DNA of 64,000 bases from Insolitispirillum peregrinum (GTDB lineage: Bacteria; Pseudomonadota; Alphaproteobacteria; Rhodospirillales; Rhodospirillaceae): positions 1 through 64,000 of the forward strand of contig NZ_FTOA01000007.1 in assembly GCF_900156605.1 (NCBI RefSeq). The letters run 5' to 3'. The first letter of the stretch is position 1. Each line of letters starts with the position of its first letter. The position numbers and the translations under genes are program-made. Positions 46,528-55,726 of the stretch are shown piece after piece. Below the pieces are notes generated by a model. That model saw nothing but the letters and a program-made list of their open reading frames with translations, did not search any database and was not told the DNA's origin.

Positions 46528-46907
46528 CACCCTGACAGGAAAGGGCACCGGGCCTGTGGTCCGGTGCTCCTTCTCTCTGGTGGATAGTGTAACCCTGTCT
46601 GCCACCCCCTGATGACCGTCCGCTTTTATCTTTGTCAGGGGCTGCGTGCGCCGACTGACCGACCGGCCCGAACGACCAGCGTGTCCCGGGTCAGCGTGTC
46701 AGAGGACTGTGGGATCGGATGCTGTTTGTCCCGGACCTCCCCCAGGGGAAGGGGCTGTACCGATCACTCCGTGTTGCGTCTTCCCGTGGTCTGCGGGGTC
46801 GCACCGCAGCACAGCGGGTTGCAAATGTGCGTCCTGGACTCCACGGGTATCCCCGGCCGTGGCAGTCGCGTTCCATCAATCGGGCAGGAACAAGAAGGGC
46901 AAGAAGC
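46528..46907. other. Gap between sucD and sucA
   Basis: These 380 bases have no conserved coding sequence, although one frame is open into sucA. A hairpin GCACCGG/CCGGTGC lies at 46545-46567. The length suggests a separate promoter for sucA, but no strong match was seen. Confidence 0.45.
46545..46567 (+). terminator. Hairpin after sucD
   Basis: GCACCGG and CCGGTGC, 7 bp, loop 9, followed by TCCTTCTCTC. Weak as a terminator; may attenuate or stabilise the upstream mRNA. Confidence 0.4.
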
Positions 46908-49823
46908 GTGGAAGCTTCGTTTCTGACTGGTGCTAACGCCACCTTCATCGCCGAGCTTTACGAACGGTACCTCGACGACCCACAAGCCGTTGATCCGACC
47001 TGGATCAGCCTTTTCAAAGAACTCATGGATGATCCGGCTTCGCTGGCCAGCGAGCTGAAGGGTCCGTCATGGGGCCGCAACCGCACGCAGGTGGTTGGCG
47101 CCCCGGACCTGGATGCGCCGCCGCCGAAAAAGAAGCCCGGTGGTGCCTCGGACGCCGAAGTGCGCGCCCGGGTGCTGGATTCCATCCGCGCCCTGATGAT
47201 GATCCGCACCTATCGTGTGCGTGGTCACCTGATGGCGCAGCTGGACCCGCTGGGCATCAACGAGCCGACCGCTCATCCGGAACTGGACTACCGCACCTAC
47301 GGCTTCACCGAAGCCGATCTGGACCGGGAAATCTTCATCGACAACGTGCTGGGTCTGGAAAAGGCCAAGCTGCGCGAAATCATGTCGCTGCTGAAGAAGA
47401 CCTATTGCGGGACCATCGGCGTCGAGTTCATGCACATTCAGGACCCGGACCAAAAGGCCTGGATCCAGAAGCGTATCGAGGCGTCGCGGAATGTCACCGA
47501 ATTCACCGACCTTGGCAAAAAGACCATTCTCGAGCGTCTGACCGAGGCCGAAGGGTTCGAAAAGTTCCTGCAGGTGAAGTACACCGGAACCAAGCGTTTC
47601 GGTCTGGAAGGCGGCGAGTCGATCGTTCCGGCGATTGAACAGGTGCTGAAGCGCGGCAGCCAGCTGGGGATTGAGGAAGTCGTTCTGGGCATGGCTCACC
47701 GTGGCCGCCTGAACATCCTCGCCAACGTGATGCGCAAGCCGTATCAGGCGATCTTCTCGGAATTCCAGGGCAATCCGGCCAACCCGGAAGACGTCCAGGG
47801 TTCGGGCGACGTGAAGTACCATCTGGGGACCTCCACCGACCGCGAGTTCGATGGCAAGATCGTCCACATGTCGCTGCAGGCCAACCCGTCGCACCTCGAA
47901 GCCGTTGATCCGGTGGTGCTGGGCAAGGTGCGTGCGCGTCAGGGCCAGATCGGTGACACCGAACGCACCCGCGTTCTGGGCATCATCCTGCACGGTGACG
48001 CCGCGTTCGCTGGTCAGGGCGTGGTGGCCGAGTGCTTTGGCATGAGCCAGCTGAAGGGCTATCGTACCGGCGGCACCCTGCACTTCGTCATCAACAACCA
48101 GATCGGTTTCACCACCGCGCCGCAGTACAGCCGTTCGGGCACCTACTGCTCGGACATTGCCAAGATGGTGCAGGCTCCGATCCTGCACGTGAACGGTGAT
48201 GACCCGGAAGCCGTGGTGCATGCCGCCCGCATCGCCATCGAATACCGCCAGACCTTCAAGTCTGACGTGGTGCTGGACATGGTGTGCTATCGCCGTCAGG
48301 GCCACAACGAGTCCGAAGAACCGGCGTTCACCCAGCCCAAGATGTACAAGCTGATCTCGGGGCAGACCACCACCCGCAACCTGTACGCCCAGCGTCTGGT
48401 TGGCGAAAACGTGATGTCGCAGGCCGACGCCGACAAGATGGCGGCGGATTTCCACGCCCATCTGGAAGGCGAATTCGAAACCGCCAAGTCTTACAAGCCG
48501 AACAAGGCCGACTGGCTGGAAGGCCGCTGGAAGGGTCTGAACCAGCTGGGCGACGAAGAAGAATACCAGCAGTACGACACCCAGTGCTCGATCGAGGCCC
48601 TGAAGCTGGTCGGCAAGGCGCTGACCACCACCCCGGACAGCGTCGACGTCAACCGCAAGATTCAGCGTCAGCTCAAGGCCAAAGAGCAGATGTTTGAAAC
48701 CGGCGAAGGCATCGACTGGGCCACCGCCGAGGCGCTGGCGTTCGGGACGCTGGCTCAGGAAGGCCACCCGATCCGTCTGTCCGGTCAGGATTGCGGTCGT
48801 GGCACCTTCTCGCAGCGCCACTCGGTGCTGATCGACCAGAGCAACGAAAACACCTACGTGCCGCTGAACCACATCAGCGACACGCAGGCCCATTACGAAG
48901 TGCTCGACAGCCCGCTGTCCGAATACGCCGTGCTGGGGTATGAATATGGCTTCTCGCTGGCCGAGCCGAACGGTCTGACCCTGTGGGAAGCCCAGTTCGG
49001 TGACTTCGCCAACGGCGCTCAGATCATCTTTGACCAGTTCATCTGCTCGGGTGAATCAAAGTGGCTGCGCATGTCCGGTCTGGTGGTTCTGCTGCCGCAT
49101 GGCTATGAAGGTCAGGGTCCGGAACACTCTTCCGCCCGTCCGGAACGCTATCTGCAGCTGTGCGCCGAAGACAACATGCAGGTCTGTAACCTGACCACTC
49201 CGGCCAACTACTTCCATGCCCTGCGTCGTCAGATCCGCCGCAATTTCCGCAAGCCGCTGATCATCATGACGCCGAAGTCGTTGCTGCGTCACAAGGCCTG
49301 CGTCAGCTCGCTGGCCGATCTGGGGCCGAATTCCGGCTTCCAGCGCGTGATCCCTGAAACCCAGCCGCTGGTGGCTGACGATCAGGTCAAGCGTGTCGTG
49401 CTGTGCTCGGGCAAGGTCTATTACGATCTGCTGGCTGCCCGCGAAGAGCGCGGCATCACCGATGTCGCCCTGGTGCGCGTCGAGCAGCTCTATCCCTGGC
49501 CGAAGGAACTGGTGAAGGCCGAAATTTCGCGTTACCGCAACGCGGAAGTCGTCTGGTGCCAGGAAGAACCGGCCAACATGGGCTACTGGACCTTTGTCAT
49601 GCCGCGCCTGCAATTCATCGTCGAGGAAACCGGTCACACCCCTGCCAAGGTCGCCTATGTCGGCCGCCCGGCCTCGGCGTCTCCGGCCACCGGTCTGATG
49701 AAGAAGCACGTTGCTGAACAAAACCGCCTGGCCGAGCAGGCTCTGGACGTCAAGGCATGGCCGTACATCGACCTGCCGCAGCCGTTCAAGCGCGCCACCA
49801 CGCTTTCCAAGATGGGCGAATAA
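46908..49823 (+). CDS. sucA: 2-oxoglutarate dehydrogenase E1 component
   Basis: A 971-residue thiamine-diphosphate enzyme decarboxylating 2-oxoglutarate. The GTG at 46908 is chosen because it opens the conserved N terminus EASFLTGANATFIAELYERY, with AAGG 9 bases upstream; the next ATG upstream would add 63 unconserved residues. The ThDP/Mg region is HGDAAFAGQGVVAECFGMSQ and NNQIGFTT, and GMAHRGRLNILANV is also diagnostic. It passes the succinyl group to SucB, encoded 55 bases later. Confidence 0.94.
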   Translation: MEASFLTGANATFIAELYERYLDDPQAVDPTWISLFKELMDDPASLASELKGPSWGRNRTQVVGAPDLDAPPPKKKPGGASDAEVRARVLDSIRALMMIRTYRVRGHLMAQLDPLGINEPTAHPELDYRTYGFTEADLDREIFIDNVLGLEKAKLREIMSLLKKTYCGTIGVEFMHIQDPDQKAWIQKRIEASRNVTEFTDLGKKTILERLTEAEGFEKFLQVKYTGTKRFGLEGGESIVPAIEQVLKRGSQLGIEEVVLGMAHRGRLNILANVMRKPYQAIFSEFQGNPANPEDVQGSGDVKYHLGTSTDREFDGKIVHMSLQANPSHLEAVDPVVLGKVRARQGQIGDTERTRVLGIILHGDAAFAGQGVVAECFGMSQLKGYRTGGTLHFVINNQIGFTTAPQYSRSGTYCSDIAKMVQAPILHVNGDDPEAVVHAARIAIEYRQTFKSDVVLDMVCYRRQGHNESEEPAFTQPKMYKLISGQTTTRNLYAQRLVGENVMSQADADKMAADFHAHLEGEFETAKSYKPNKADWLEGRWKGLNQLGDEEEYQQYDTQCSIEALKLVGKALTTTPDSVDVNRKIQRQLKAKEQMFETGEGIDWATAEALAFGTLAQEGHPIRLSGQDCGRGTFSQRHSVLIDQSNENTYVPLNHISDTQAHYEVLDSPLSEYAVLGYEYGFSLAEPNGLTLWEAQFGDFANGAQIIFDQFICSGESKWLRMSGLVVLLPHGYEGQGPEHSSARPERYLQLCAEDNMQVCNLTTPANYFHALRRQIRRNFRKPLIIMTPKSLLRHKACVSSLADLGPNSGFQRVIPETQPLVADDQVKRVVLCSGKVYYDLLAAREERGITDVALVRVEQLYPWPKELVKAEISRYRNAEVVWCQEEPANMGYWTFVMPRLQFIVEETGHTPAKVAYVGRPASASPATGLMKKHVAEQNRLAEQALDVKAWPYIDLPQPFKRATTLSKMGE

Positions 49824-49841
49824 GGCGGGACCCCCGCCTTT
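49822..49841 (+). terminator. Tight hairpin at the sucA/sucB junction
   Basis: AAGGCGGG-ACC-CCCGCCTT is a perfect 8-bp stem with a 3-base loop followed by TAG. It includes the sucA stop codon. Partial terminator or mRNA-stability element. Confidence 0.5.
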
Positions 49842-49878
49842 AGCCTGATCGACGAGACGAAGAGATATCGAGGACGTC

Positions 49879-51153
49879 ATGGCCACTGAAGTTAAAGTTC
49901 CCGCCCTTGGCGAGTCTGTTACCGAAGCTACCGTTTCCAAGTGGTTCAAGAAGCCCGGCGACGCCGTCAAGGTTGACGAGCCGCTGTGCGAACTGGAAAC
50001 CGACAAGGTTACCGTCGAAGTCCCCAGCCCGGTTGCCGGTGCGCTGGCCGAAATCGTCGCCGCTGATGGTGCCGAAATCGAAGTCGGTGCCCTGCTGTGC
50101 CTGATCGCCGAAGGGGCCGAAGGGTCTGTGTCTGCCGCTCCGGCGGCGGCTCCGGCTGCTGCTGCTGCCCCGGCTGCCGCTCCGGCCGCTGCTGCTCCGG
50201 CTCCGGCTCCGGCCAAGGCTGCCCCGGCCGCCAACGCCAACCTCGACTACCCGCTGGCTCCGGCGGTGCGCAAGCTGATCGAAGACAACAGTCTCGATGC
50301 TGGCAAAATCCCGGCCACCGGTAAGGATGGTCGTCTGACCAAGGAAGACGTGCTGGCCTTCATCGCCAACGGTGGCAAGGCTCCGTCGGCTGCCGCCAAG
50401 GCCGCCGCCGCTGCCGTCACTCCGGGCGCTGCTGCTACCGCTGCCTCCGGCCCGCGCGAAGAACGCGTGAAGATGACCCGCCTGCGCAAGCGCGTCGCTG
50501 AACGTCTGAAGGACGCTCAGAACACCGCTGCCATGCTGACCACCTTCAACGAAATCGACATGACCAACGTCATGGCGCTGCGCAACCAGTACAAGGACAA
50601 CTTTGAAAAGAAGCATGGCTGCCGTCTGGGCTTCATGTCCTTCTTCATCAAGGCTTGTGTCACCGCCCTGCAGGAAATCCCGGCGGTGAACGCCGAGATC
50701 GACGGCGATGAACTGGTGTACAAGAACTACTACGACATCTCGGTCGCCGTTGGCGGTCCGCAGGGTCTGGTGGTGCCGGTGGTGCGCGATTGCGACAAGC
50801 TGAGCTTTGCCGAAATCGAAAAGAAGATTGCCGATTACGGCAAAAAGGCGCGCGACGGCAAGCTGACCATGGAAGACATGCAGGGCGGCACCTTTACCGT
50901 GTCGAACGGCGGCGTCTATGGGTCGCTGATGTCCACCCCGATCCTGAACCCGCCGCAGTCGGGCATTCTGGGCATGCACAAGACCATGATGCGTCCGATG
51001 GTGATGCCCGATGGTTCGATCCAGGCCCGCCCGATGATGTATCTGGCGCTGTCCTATGACCACCGCATCATCGACGGCAAGGAAGCCGTCACCTTCCTGG
51101 TGCGCGTCAAGGAATGCCTGGAAGATCCGGCGCGTATCCTGATGGATGCCTGA
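49879..51153 (+). CDS. sucB: 2-oxoglutarate dehydrogenase E2 (dihydrolipoyl succinyltransferase)
   Basis: A 424-residue core subunit. The lipoyl domain (1-77) has the lipoylated lysine K43 in [10 protein letters not shown]. An Ala/Pro linker (about 88-118) leads to the E1/E3-binding domain ([12 protein letters not shown], residues 125-160), a second Ala-rich linker and the catalytic domain with [13 protein letters not shown], whose histidine and aspartate drive acyl transfer. The domain order is standard. Confidence 0.97.
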   Translation: MATEVKVPALGESVTEATVSKWFKKPGDAVKVDEPLCELETDKVTVEVPSPVAGALAEIVAADGAEIEVGALLCLIAEGAEGSVSAAPAAAPAAAAAPAAAPAAAAPAPAPAKAAPAANANLDYPLAPAVRKLIEDNSLDAGKIPATGKDGRLTKEDVLAFIANGGKAPSAAAKAAAAAVTPGAAATAASGPREERVKMTRLRKRVAERLKDAQNTAAMLTTFNEIDMTNVMALRNQYKDNFEKKHGCRLGFMSFFIKACVTALQEIPAVNAEIDGDELVYKNYYDISVAVGGPQGLVVPVVRDCDKLSFAEIEKKIADYGKKARDGKLTMEDMQGGTFTVSNGGVYGSLMSTPILNPPQSGILGMHKTMMRPMVMPDGSIQARPMMYLALSYDHRIIDGKEAVTFLVRVKECLEDPARILMDA

Positions 51154-51163
51154 AGCCTACACG

Positions 51164-51190
51164 ACGGGGGGCCGCAGGGTCCCCCGTTTT
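51164..51190 (+). terminator. Terminator-like hairpin between sucB and lpd
   Basis: ACGGGGG pairs with CCCCCGT around 10 bases and is followed by TTTGT. Its form is that of an intrinsic terminator, so read-through to lpd may be partial. Confidence 0.6.
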
Positions 51191-51268
51191 GTCCTGTCAT
51201 GAACAGCAGTTTTCTGCGCCAGTCCATCCGGCTGGCTGGCGTGCGGTTAGGGGAAGGAAGACTCCACA

Positions 51269-52663
51269 ATGTCTTATGATCTGGTCGTTATCGGTGGTGG
51301 CCCCGGCGGCTATGTGTGCGCCATTCGCGCCGCCCAGTTGGGGATGAAGGTTGCCTGCGTTGAAAAGCGCGGCGCTTTGGGGGGCACCTGCCTGAACGTC
51401 GGCTGCATTCCGTCCAAGGCCCTGTTGCAATCCTCGCACCTGTACGAACAGACCCAGCACGAGCTGGCCGAGCACGGCATCACCGTCGGGTCAGTGTCGG
51501 TTGACATCGCCACCATGATCAAGCGCAAGGACAAGGTGGTCAGCGACAACACCGCTGGCATCGAGTTCCTGTTCAAGAAGAACAAGATCGACTACATCAA
51601 GGGCGCGGGCAAGATCACCGCTGCTGGCACCGTCGACGTCACCGGCGAAACCAACACCACCCTGACCACCAAGAACATCGTGATCGCCACCGGTTCGGAC
51701 GTGACGCCGCTGCCGGGCGTGACCATCGACGAAAAGCAGATCGTGTCTTCGACCGGCGCGCTGTCGATGACCTCGGTGCCGAAGAAGATGGTGGTGATCG
51801 GTGCGGGCGTGATCGGTCTGGAACTGGGCTCGGTCTACCGTCGTCTGGGCGCCGAAGTGACCGTGGTCGAATTCCTCGACGTCATCCTGCCGCCGATGGA
51901 CGGCGAAGTGCGCAAGCAGATGCAGCGCCTGCTGGAAAAGCAGGGTCTGGCTTTCCGTCTGGGCACCAAGGTGACCGGCGCGGTTGCCAGCGAGGCCGGT
52001 GTCTCGCTGACCCTGGAACCGGCTGCCGGTGGCGAAGCCTCGACGCTGGATGCCGACGTGGTGCTGGTCGCCATCGGTCGCCGTCCGTACACCGAAGGCC
52101 TCGGTCTGGACAGCATCGGTCTGGCCGCCAATGCCCGTGGCTTCATCGAGGTTGACCACGACTATCAGACCGCCGTGCAGGGCGTGTTCGCCATCGGTGA
52201 CGTGATCGGCGGCATGATGCTCGCCCACAAGGCCGAAGAAGAAGGCGTTGCCGTCGCCGAGCTGATCGCGGGCCAGTCCGGCCACGTCAACTATGGCGCC
52301 ATCCCGTCGGTGGTCTACACCCACCCCGAAGTGGCGATGGTTGGCAAGACCGAAGAGCAGCTGAAGGACGCCGGTGTGGCCTATAAGGTCGGCAAGTTCC
52401 CCTTCACCGCCAACGGCCGAGCCCGCGCCAACGGCTGCACCGACGGCTTTGTGAAGGTTCTGGCCGACGCCAAGACCGACCGCGTCCTCGGCTGCCACAT
52501 CATCGGCCCCGAAGCTGGCGACCTGATGCAGGAAGTCGTGGTGGCGATGGAATTCGGCGCTTCGGCTGAAGACGTTGCCCGCTCCAGCCACGCTCACCCG
52601 CAGCTGGGCGAAGCGATCAAGGAAGCGATGCTCGCCGTCGACAAGCGTCCGCTGCACGTCTAA
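51269..52663 (+). CDS. lpd: Dihydrolipoyl dehydrogenase (E3)
   Basis: A 464-residue FAD flavoprotein that reoxidises lipoyl groups and makes NADH. FAD binding is at VIGGGPGGYVCAIRAAQLG, the redox disulfide C41/C46 in GGTCLNVGCIPSK, NAD binding at VVIGAGVIGLELGSVYRRLG, and the catalytic histidine/glutamate in SHAHPQLGEAIKEA. It serves the 2-oxoglutarate complex and perhaps others. A terminator follows. Confidence 0.96.
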   Translation: MSYDLVVIGGGPGGYVCAIRAAQLGMKVACVEKRGALGGTCLNVGCIPSKALLQSSHLYEQTQHELAEHGITVGSVSVDIATMIKRKDKVVSDNTAGIEFLFKKNKIDYIKGAGKITAAGTVDVTGETNTTLTTKNIVIATGSDVTPLPGVTIDEKQIVSSTGALSMTSVPKKMVVIGAGVIGLELGSVYRRLGAEVTVVEFLDVILPPMDGEVRKQMQRLLEKQGLAFRLGTKVTGAVASEAGVSLTLEPAAGGEASTLDADVVLVAIGRRPYTEGLGLDSIGLAANARGFIEVDHDYQTAVQGVFAIGDVIGGMMLAHKAEEEGVAVAELIAGQSGHVNYGAIPSVVYTHPEVAMVGKTEEQLKDAGVAYKVGKFPFTANGRARANGCTDGFVKVLADAKTDRVLGCHIIGPEAGDLMQEVVVAMEFGASAEDVARSSHAHPQLGEAIKEAMLAVDKRPLHV

Positions 52664-52686
52664 GCCTGTTTGAGTGTGAGTGTACG

Positions 52687-52722
52687 AAAAGGCCAGTCCG
52701 GGGAACCGGGCTGGCCTTTTGT
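52687..52722 (+). terminator. Intrinsic terminator of the suc operon
   Basis: AAAAGGCCAG pairs with CTGGCCTTTT, with inner CCGG/CCGG pairing, ending in TTTTG. It lies 24 bases after lpd. Confidence 0.85.
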
Positions 52723-53113
52723 GTTGGGGGGAGATCGGGCTATCGCCCGAACCCATTTGGAGGCGATGCCTCCAAACCTCCCTTTGTTTTAAACGTCAGG
52801 TCTGGTGCCTGACGCCCTGTCGCTGTGTCCTGTGGTAAGATGGTTGCCAGAGTTCAGGGGGGGGGCCCGATTTTTGGCTGTTCTGCGGCAAAAATACTTC
52901 CGTGTATCGGCAGATAAGAAACGCTTTCCCGCCCCCCTGTTGCTGCAGTTGGAAAGCGCATGTGCGCTGTATTCAATAAGGTGCCTCTTGATAGGGAAAG
53001 AGGTGAATAGTTTCATTTTTGATGAAATAAAGAAGCATGCTGTTTAAAAAATAATGAAATCATATTTCACGGCAGGATGGCTAGGTGTAATTAGCCATCC
53101 TCCTGCTCAAGAA
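52723..53113. other. Gap between the suc operon and the FRG gene
   Basis: No gene is supported in these 391 bases. Two hairpins stand next to each other near 52747-52785: CGGGC-TAT-CGCCCG-like and the perfect TTTGGAGGC-GAT-GCCTCCAAA. A run of ten Gs occurs near 52857. Composition shifts to AT-rich from about 52960, marking the boundary of the FRG insert. Confidence 0.5.
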
Positions 53114-53950
53114 TTAATTTGCTTCATATTTTCTTTTTATCATGTCTGCTGTCTTGCTCAGCTCTGGATATATATTTGACTCTGAGAATCCTAACATCTC
53201 CACGTTGCGACGTATTTCAGTGGTCTTATTTTTGTCAATTCTAAATTTTTTTATTTCGAATCCGTTAGTACCTGCTTTTAATTCCTCTTCTAGACCAAAG
53301 ATAAGGAATGCTCCTTTTTGGGCCTGAATTCGTGGATTATTTAATCTTGGTTCCACGAGATAAAAGTCACTCAAATGTTTTTTATCAATGCGGGGCTGAA
53401 AATTTGGGCGTTCCTGCATTACAAAATCGTGTAATCTTTTCCCAGACTCTGACGCATTCAAAGCGCTAGAATCTGCAACGCTATTTAGTCCTTTAATTTC
53501 GCTCTGAGATAGATTTGATAAATTTGATATGCATCGCACTGTATCAGAATCGAAATATTTAAAATGAGCGGGATCAACTCTAATTGCAATAATTTCTGCA
53601 TCATATTTACTGCATTTTTCACACGCAAAGTATATCGCTACGAGTGGATTGTACGTTACGTCAAGTAATCTTGTGGGAAGACCGTAGTGTTGCATCCTAA
53701 CTAGCTTCTCAAATATACCGACATCGCTTGAAAATTCGATAGGATGTTTTGTTATCAGCTCCCTAAGAACATTCCGCTCATTATTCTTCATGCGTTCATT
53801 TTGAGATCTAAATAGACTAGGGCGGAGCTTATGGCGGTAGTCTGTGTGCCCCCTATAAACTGTATGTTTTCCATCATCTTGTCCCCACTTTTCAATTTCT
53901 TTTAAGATATCCCATATATTATCCGAGACATGGATTTTTGGGCGCGCCAT
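53114..53950 (-). CDS. FRG-domain protein in an AT-rich insert
   Basis: A 278-residue protein with the FRG domain: the naming motif YRG at residues 32-34, then RPSLFR, QHYGLPTRLLD (87-97) and NPLVAIYFACE. The remainder is polar and basic. The biochemical activity of the domain is not established; it is often found in mobile or defence-related settings. AGGAGG lies 7 bases upstream of the ATG, an excellent ribosome site. The gene is far more AT-rich than all its neighbours and lies beside the 3' end of a tRNA-Lys gene, so horizontal acquisition is likely. Confidence 0.85.
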   Translation of the reverse strand: MARPKIHVSDNIWDILKEIEKWGQDDGKHTVYRGHTDYRHKLRPSLFRSQNERMKNNERNVLRELITKHPIEFSSDVGIFEKLVRMQHYGLPTRLLDVTYNPLVAIYFACEKCSKYDAEIIAIRVDPAHFKYFDSDTVRCISNLSNLSQSEIKGLNSVADSSALNASESGKRLHDFVMQERPNFQPRIDKKHLSDFYLVEPRLNNPRIQAQKGAFLIFGLEEELKAGTNGFEIKKFRIDKNKTTEIRRNVEMLGFSESNIYPELSKTADMIKRKYEAN

Positions 53951-54181
53951 GACATCGCCTCCTATGTTATTTTATTTCAAATTTACTTATGTGTATTGAT
54001 TGCTGTGTAATGGTAGTATTGGTTCGAATTGCCTTACTCCATGAAGGTCGCCATCTCCTCATTCCCGATACTGATAATATAAGAACTATGAAGGAATTGC
54101 AATTAGTAAGGGTTTTTCGTGAGATGTAGTTAATCCATCGCGAGGCCGAAAGATGGGGGTGGGGAGACCCCCAGTGCAAAC

Positions 54182-54209
54182 AAAAAGCCCGATCTTTCGA
54201 TCGGGCTTT
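54182..54209 (-). terminator. Terminator of tRNA-Lys
   Basis: AAAGCCCGATC-TTTC-GATCGGGCTTT is a perfect 11-bp stem with TTTTT on the minus strand, 29 bases after the tRNA. Confidence 0.85.
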
Positions 54210-54237
54210 CGGAAGGCTTTGGTGAACCTTCAAGAAT

Positions 54238-54313
<76 letters not shown>

Positions 54314-54447
54314 GTAGAAGATACTGCGTTGTTCTTGCAGTCTTTTCTGCGTCCACCGTTGCGCGGTGTGGGCGGTTTATACGGCCATTCCGCAGGGTTG
54401 GCAAGAGGAAAAAACACCGCCCGCAAATTTTTTCCTGAACCCCTGAT

Positions 54448-54496
54448 GGGGCCTGGGGCCGACTGGCCCCAGCGGGGTGTGGGGCAGCGCCCCGCG
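54448..54496. repeat. GC-rich double hairpin repeat, copy B
   Basis: GGGGCCTGGGGCC-GACT-GGCCCC and GGGGTGTGGGGCAGCGCCCC, the same arrangement as at 17290-17340. It lies 23 bases after rodA on the minus strand and may end that operon's transcript. Confidence 0.65.
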
Positions 54497-54518
54497 CCCT
54501 TCCTTCAAACCCCGCAGC

Positions 54519-55679
54519 CTAGAAATCATCATACCCGCCGCGATGGCCGATCTGCACATTGCGGTGGATGTGAACGCTCATCAGGACGCCAAAGCCGATC
54601 ATCAGGGTCATCATCGCCGTACCGCCATAGCTGATCAGCGGCAGCGGCACGCCGACCACCGGGATCAGGCCCATCACCATCGCGCTGTTGATGAACACAT
54701 AGAGGAAAAAGGTGGTGGTGATCCCCATGGCGACCAGACGGCCAAAGTGGTGGCGGCTGCGCAAAGCGATGACATAGCCATAGACCAGCACCAGCACATA
54801 CAGGCCGAGCAGGACCATGCCGCCGACCATGCCGAATTCTTCCGACAGCATGGTAAAGATGAAATCGGTCTGGTGCTCGGGCAGGAAGTTCAGGTGGCTC
54901 TGGCTGCCGAGCATATAGCCCTTGCCAAAGATACCACCCGAGCCGAGGGCGATCTTGGACTGGGTGATGTGATAGCCGGCCCCTAGCGGGTCGCGCTCGG
55001 GGTTGAGGAAGATCAGCACGCGGTTTTTCTGATAGTCATGCAGGAACTGCCACGCCACCGGAATGGCGGCGATGCCGCCGCCGATGGTGACGATGAACAC
55101 CAGTTTGCGGACACCGGCAACAAAGGCGATGGCGGCGGCCCCCATCAACAGCATCAGGGCGGTGCCGAGATCGGGTTGCTTCATCACCAGCCCGACTGGG
55201 ACCAGCACCATCATCAGCGGGATGAACAAAAAGCTCAGGCGGCGGCTTTCGTCGATGCTGGCGCCGTGGAAATAGCGCCCCAAGGCCAGCACCAGCGCGA
55301 TTTTCATCACTTCGGACGGCTGAAGCTGGATAAAGCCGAGGTCGATCCATCGCTGGGCGCCCATCCCGATGGTGCCCTTGATCTCGACGGCGACCAGAAA
55401 GACCAGTGCGATGCCGTAAAAGATATAGGCGTAGCGGATCATCTGGCGGACGTCGATCATCGCCACGACCAGCATCATCACCAGCCCGACGGCATAGCGG
55501 GTCATCTGGCGCGAGGCCCACGGGTCCCAGTCGCCATCGGCGGCGGAATAGAGCATCAGGAAGCCGATGCTCGAAATCAGGGTGATCAACAGGACCAGCG
55601 ACCAGCTGACCGCCCATAACTTCTCGCCAAGGCTCATTTCGCCCCGACGCAGACGACGGGAAAGAAAATCGACAGCCAT
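54519..55679 (-). CDS. rodA: Rod-shape SEDS peptidoglycan polymerase RodA
   Basis: A 386-residue multi-pass membrane glycosyltransferase that polymerises lipid II during elongation with PBP2. About ten hydrophobic helices are present; family motifs include QPSEVMKIALVLALGRYF, KQPDLGTALMLL and the late GVPLPLISYGGTAMM. It is the last gene of the mre/mrd cluster and works with MrdA, encoded immediately upstream. Confidence 0.95.
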   Translation of the reverse strand: MAVDFLSRRLRRGEMSLGEKLWAVSWSLVLLITLISSIGFLMLYSAADGDWDPWASRQMTRYAVGLVMMLVVAMIDVRQMIRYAYIFYGIALVFLVAVEIKGTIGMGAQRWIDLGFIQLQPSEVMKIALVLALGRYFHGASIDESRRLSFLFIPLMMVLVPVGLVMKQPDLGTALMLLMGAAAIAFVAGVRKLVFIVTIGGGIAAIPVAWQFLHDYQKNRVLIFLNPERDPLGAGYHITQSKIALGSGGIFGKGYMLGSQSHLNFLPEHQTDFIFTMLSEEFGMVGGMVLLGLYVLVLVYGYVIALRSRHHFGRLVAMGITTTFFLYVFINSAMVMGLIPVVGVPLPLISYGGTAMMTLMIGFGVLMSVHIHRNVQIGHRGGYDDF

Positions 55680-55726
55680 CTGTCAGGCCTCCTGCCGGAA
55701 AGGGATGCGGGTGCAAACAGACACGA

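Noticed and set aside
47067-48893. 608-codon minus-strand frame
   Set aside because: Antisense to sucA; His/Gly/Val-rich composition typical of a shadow.
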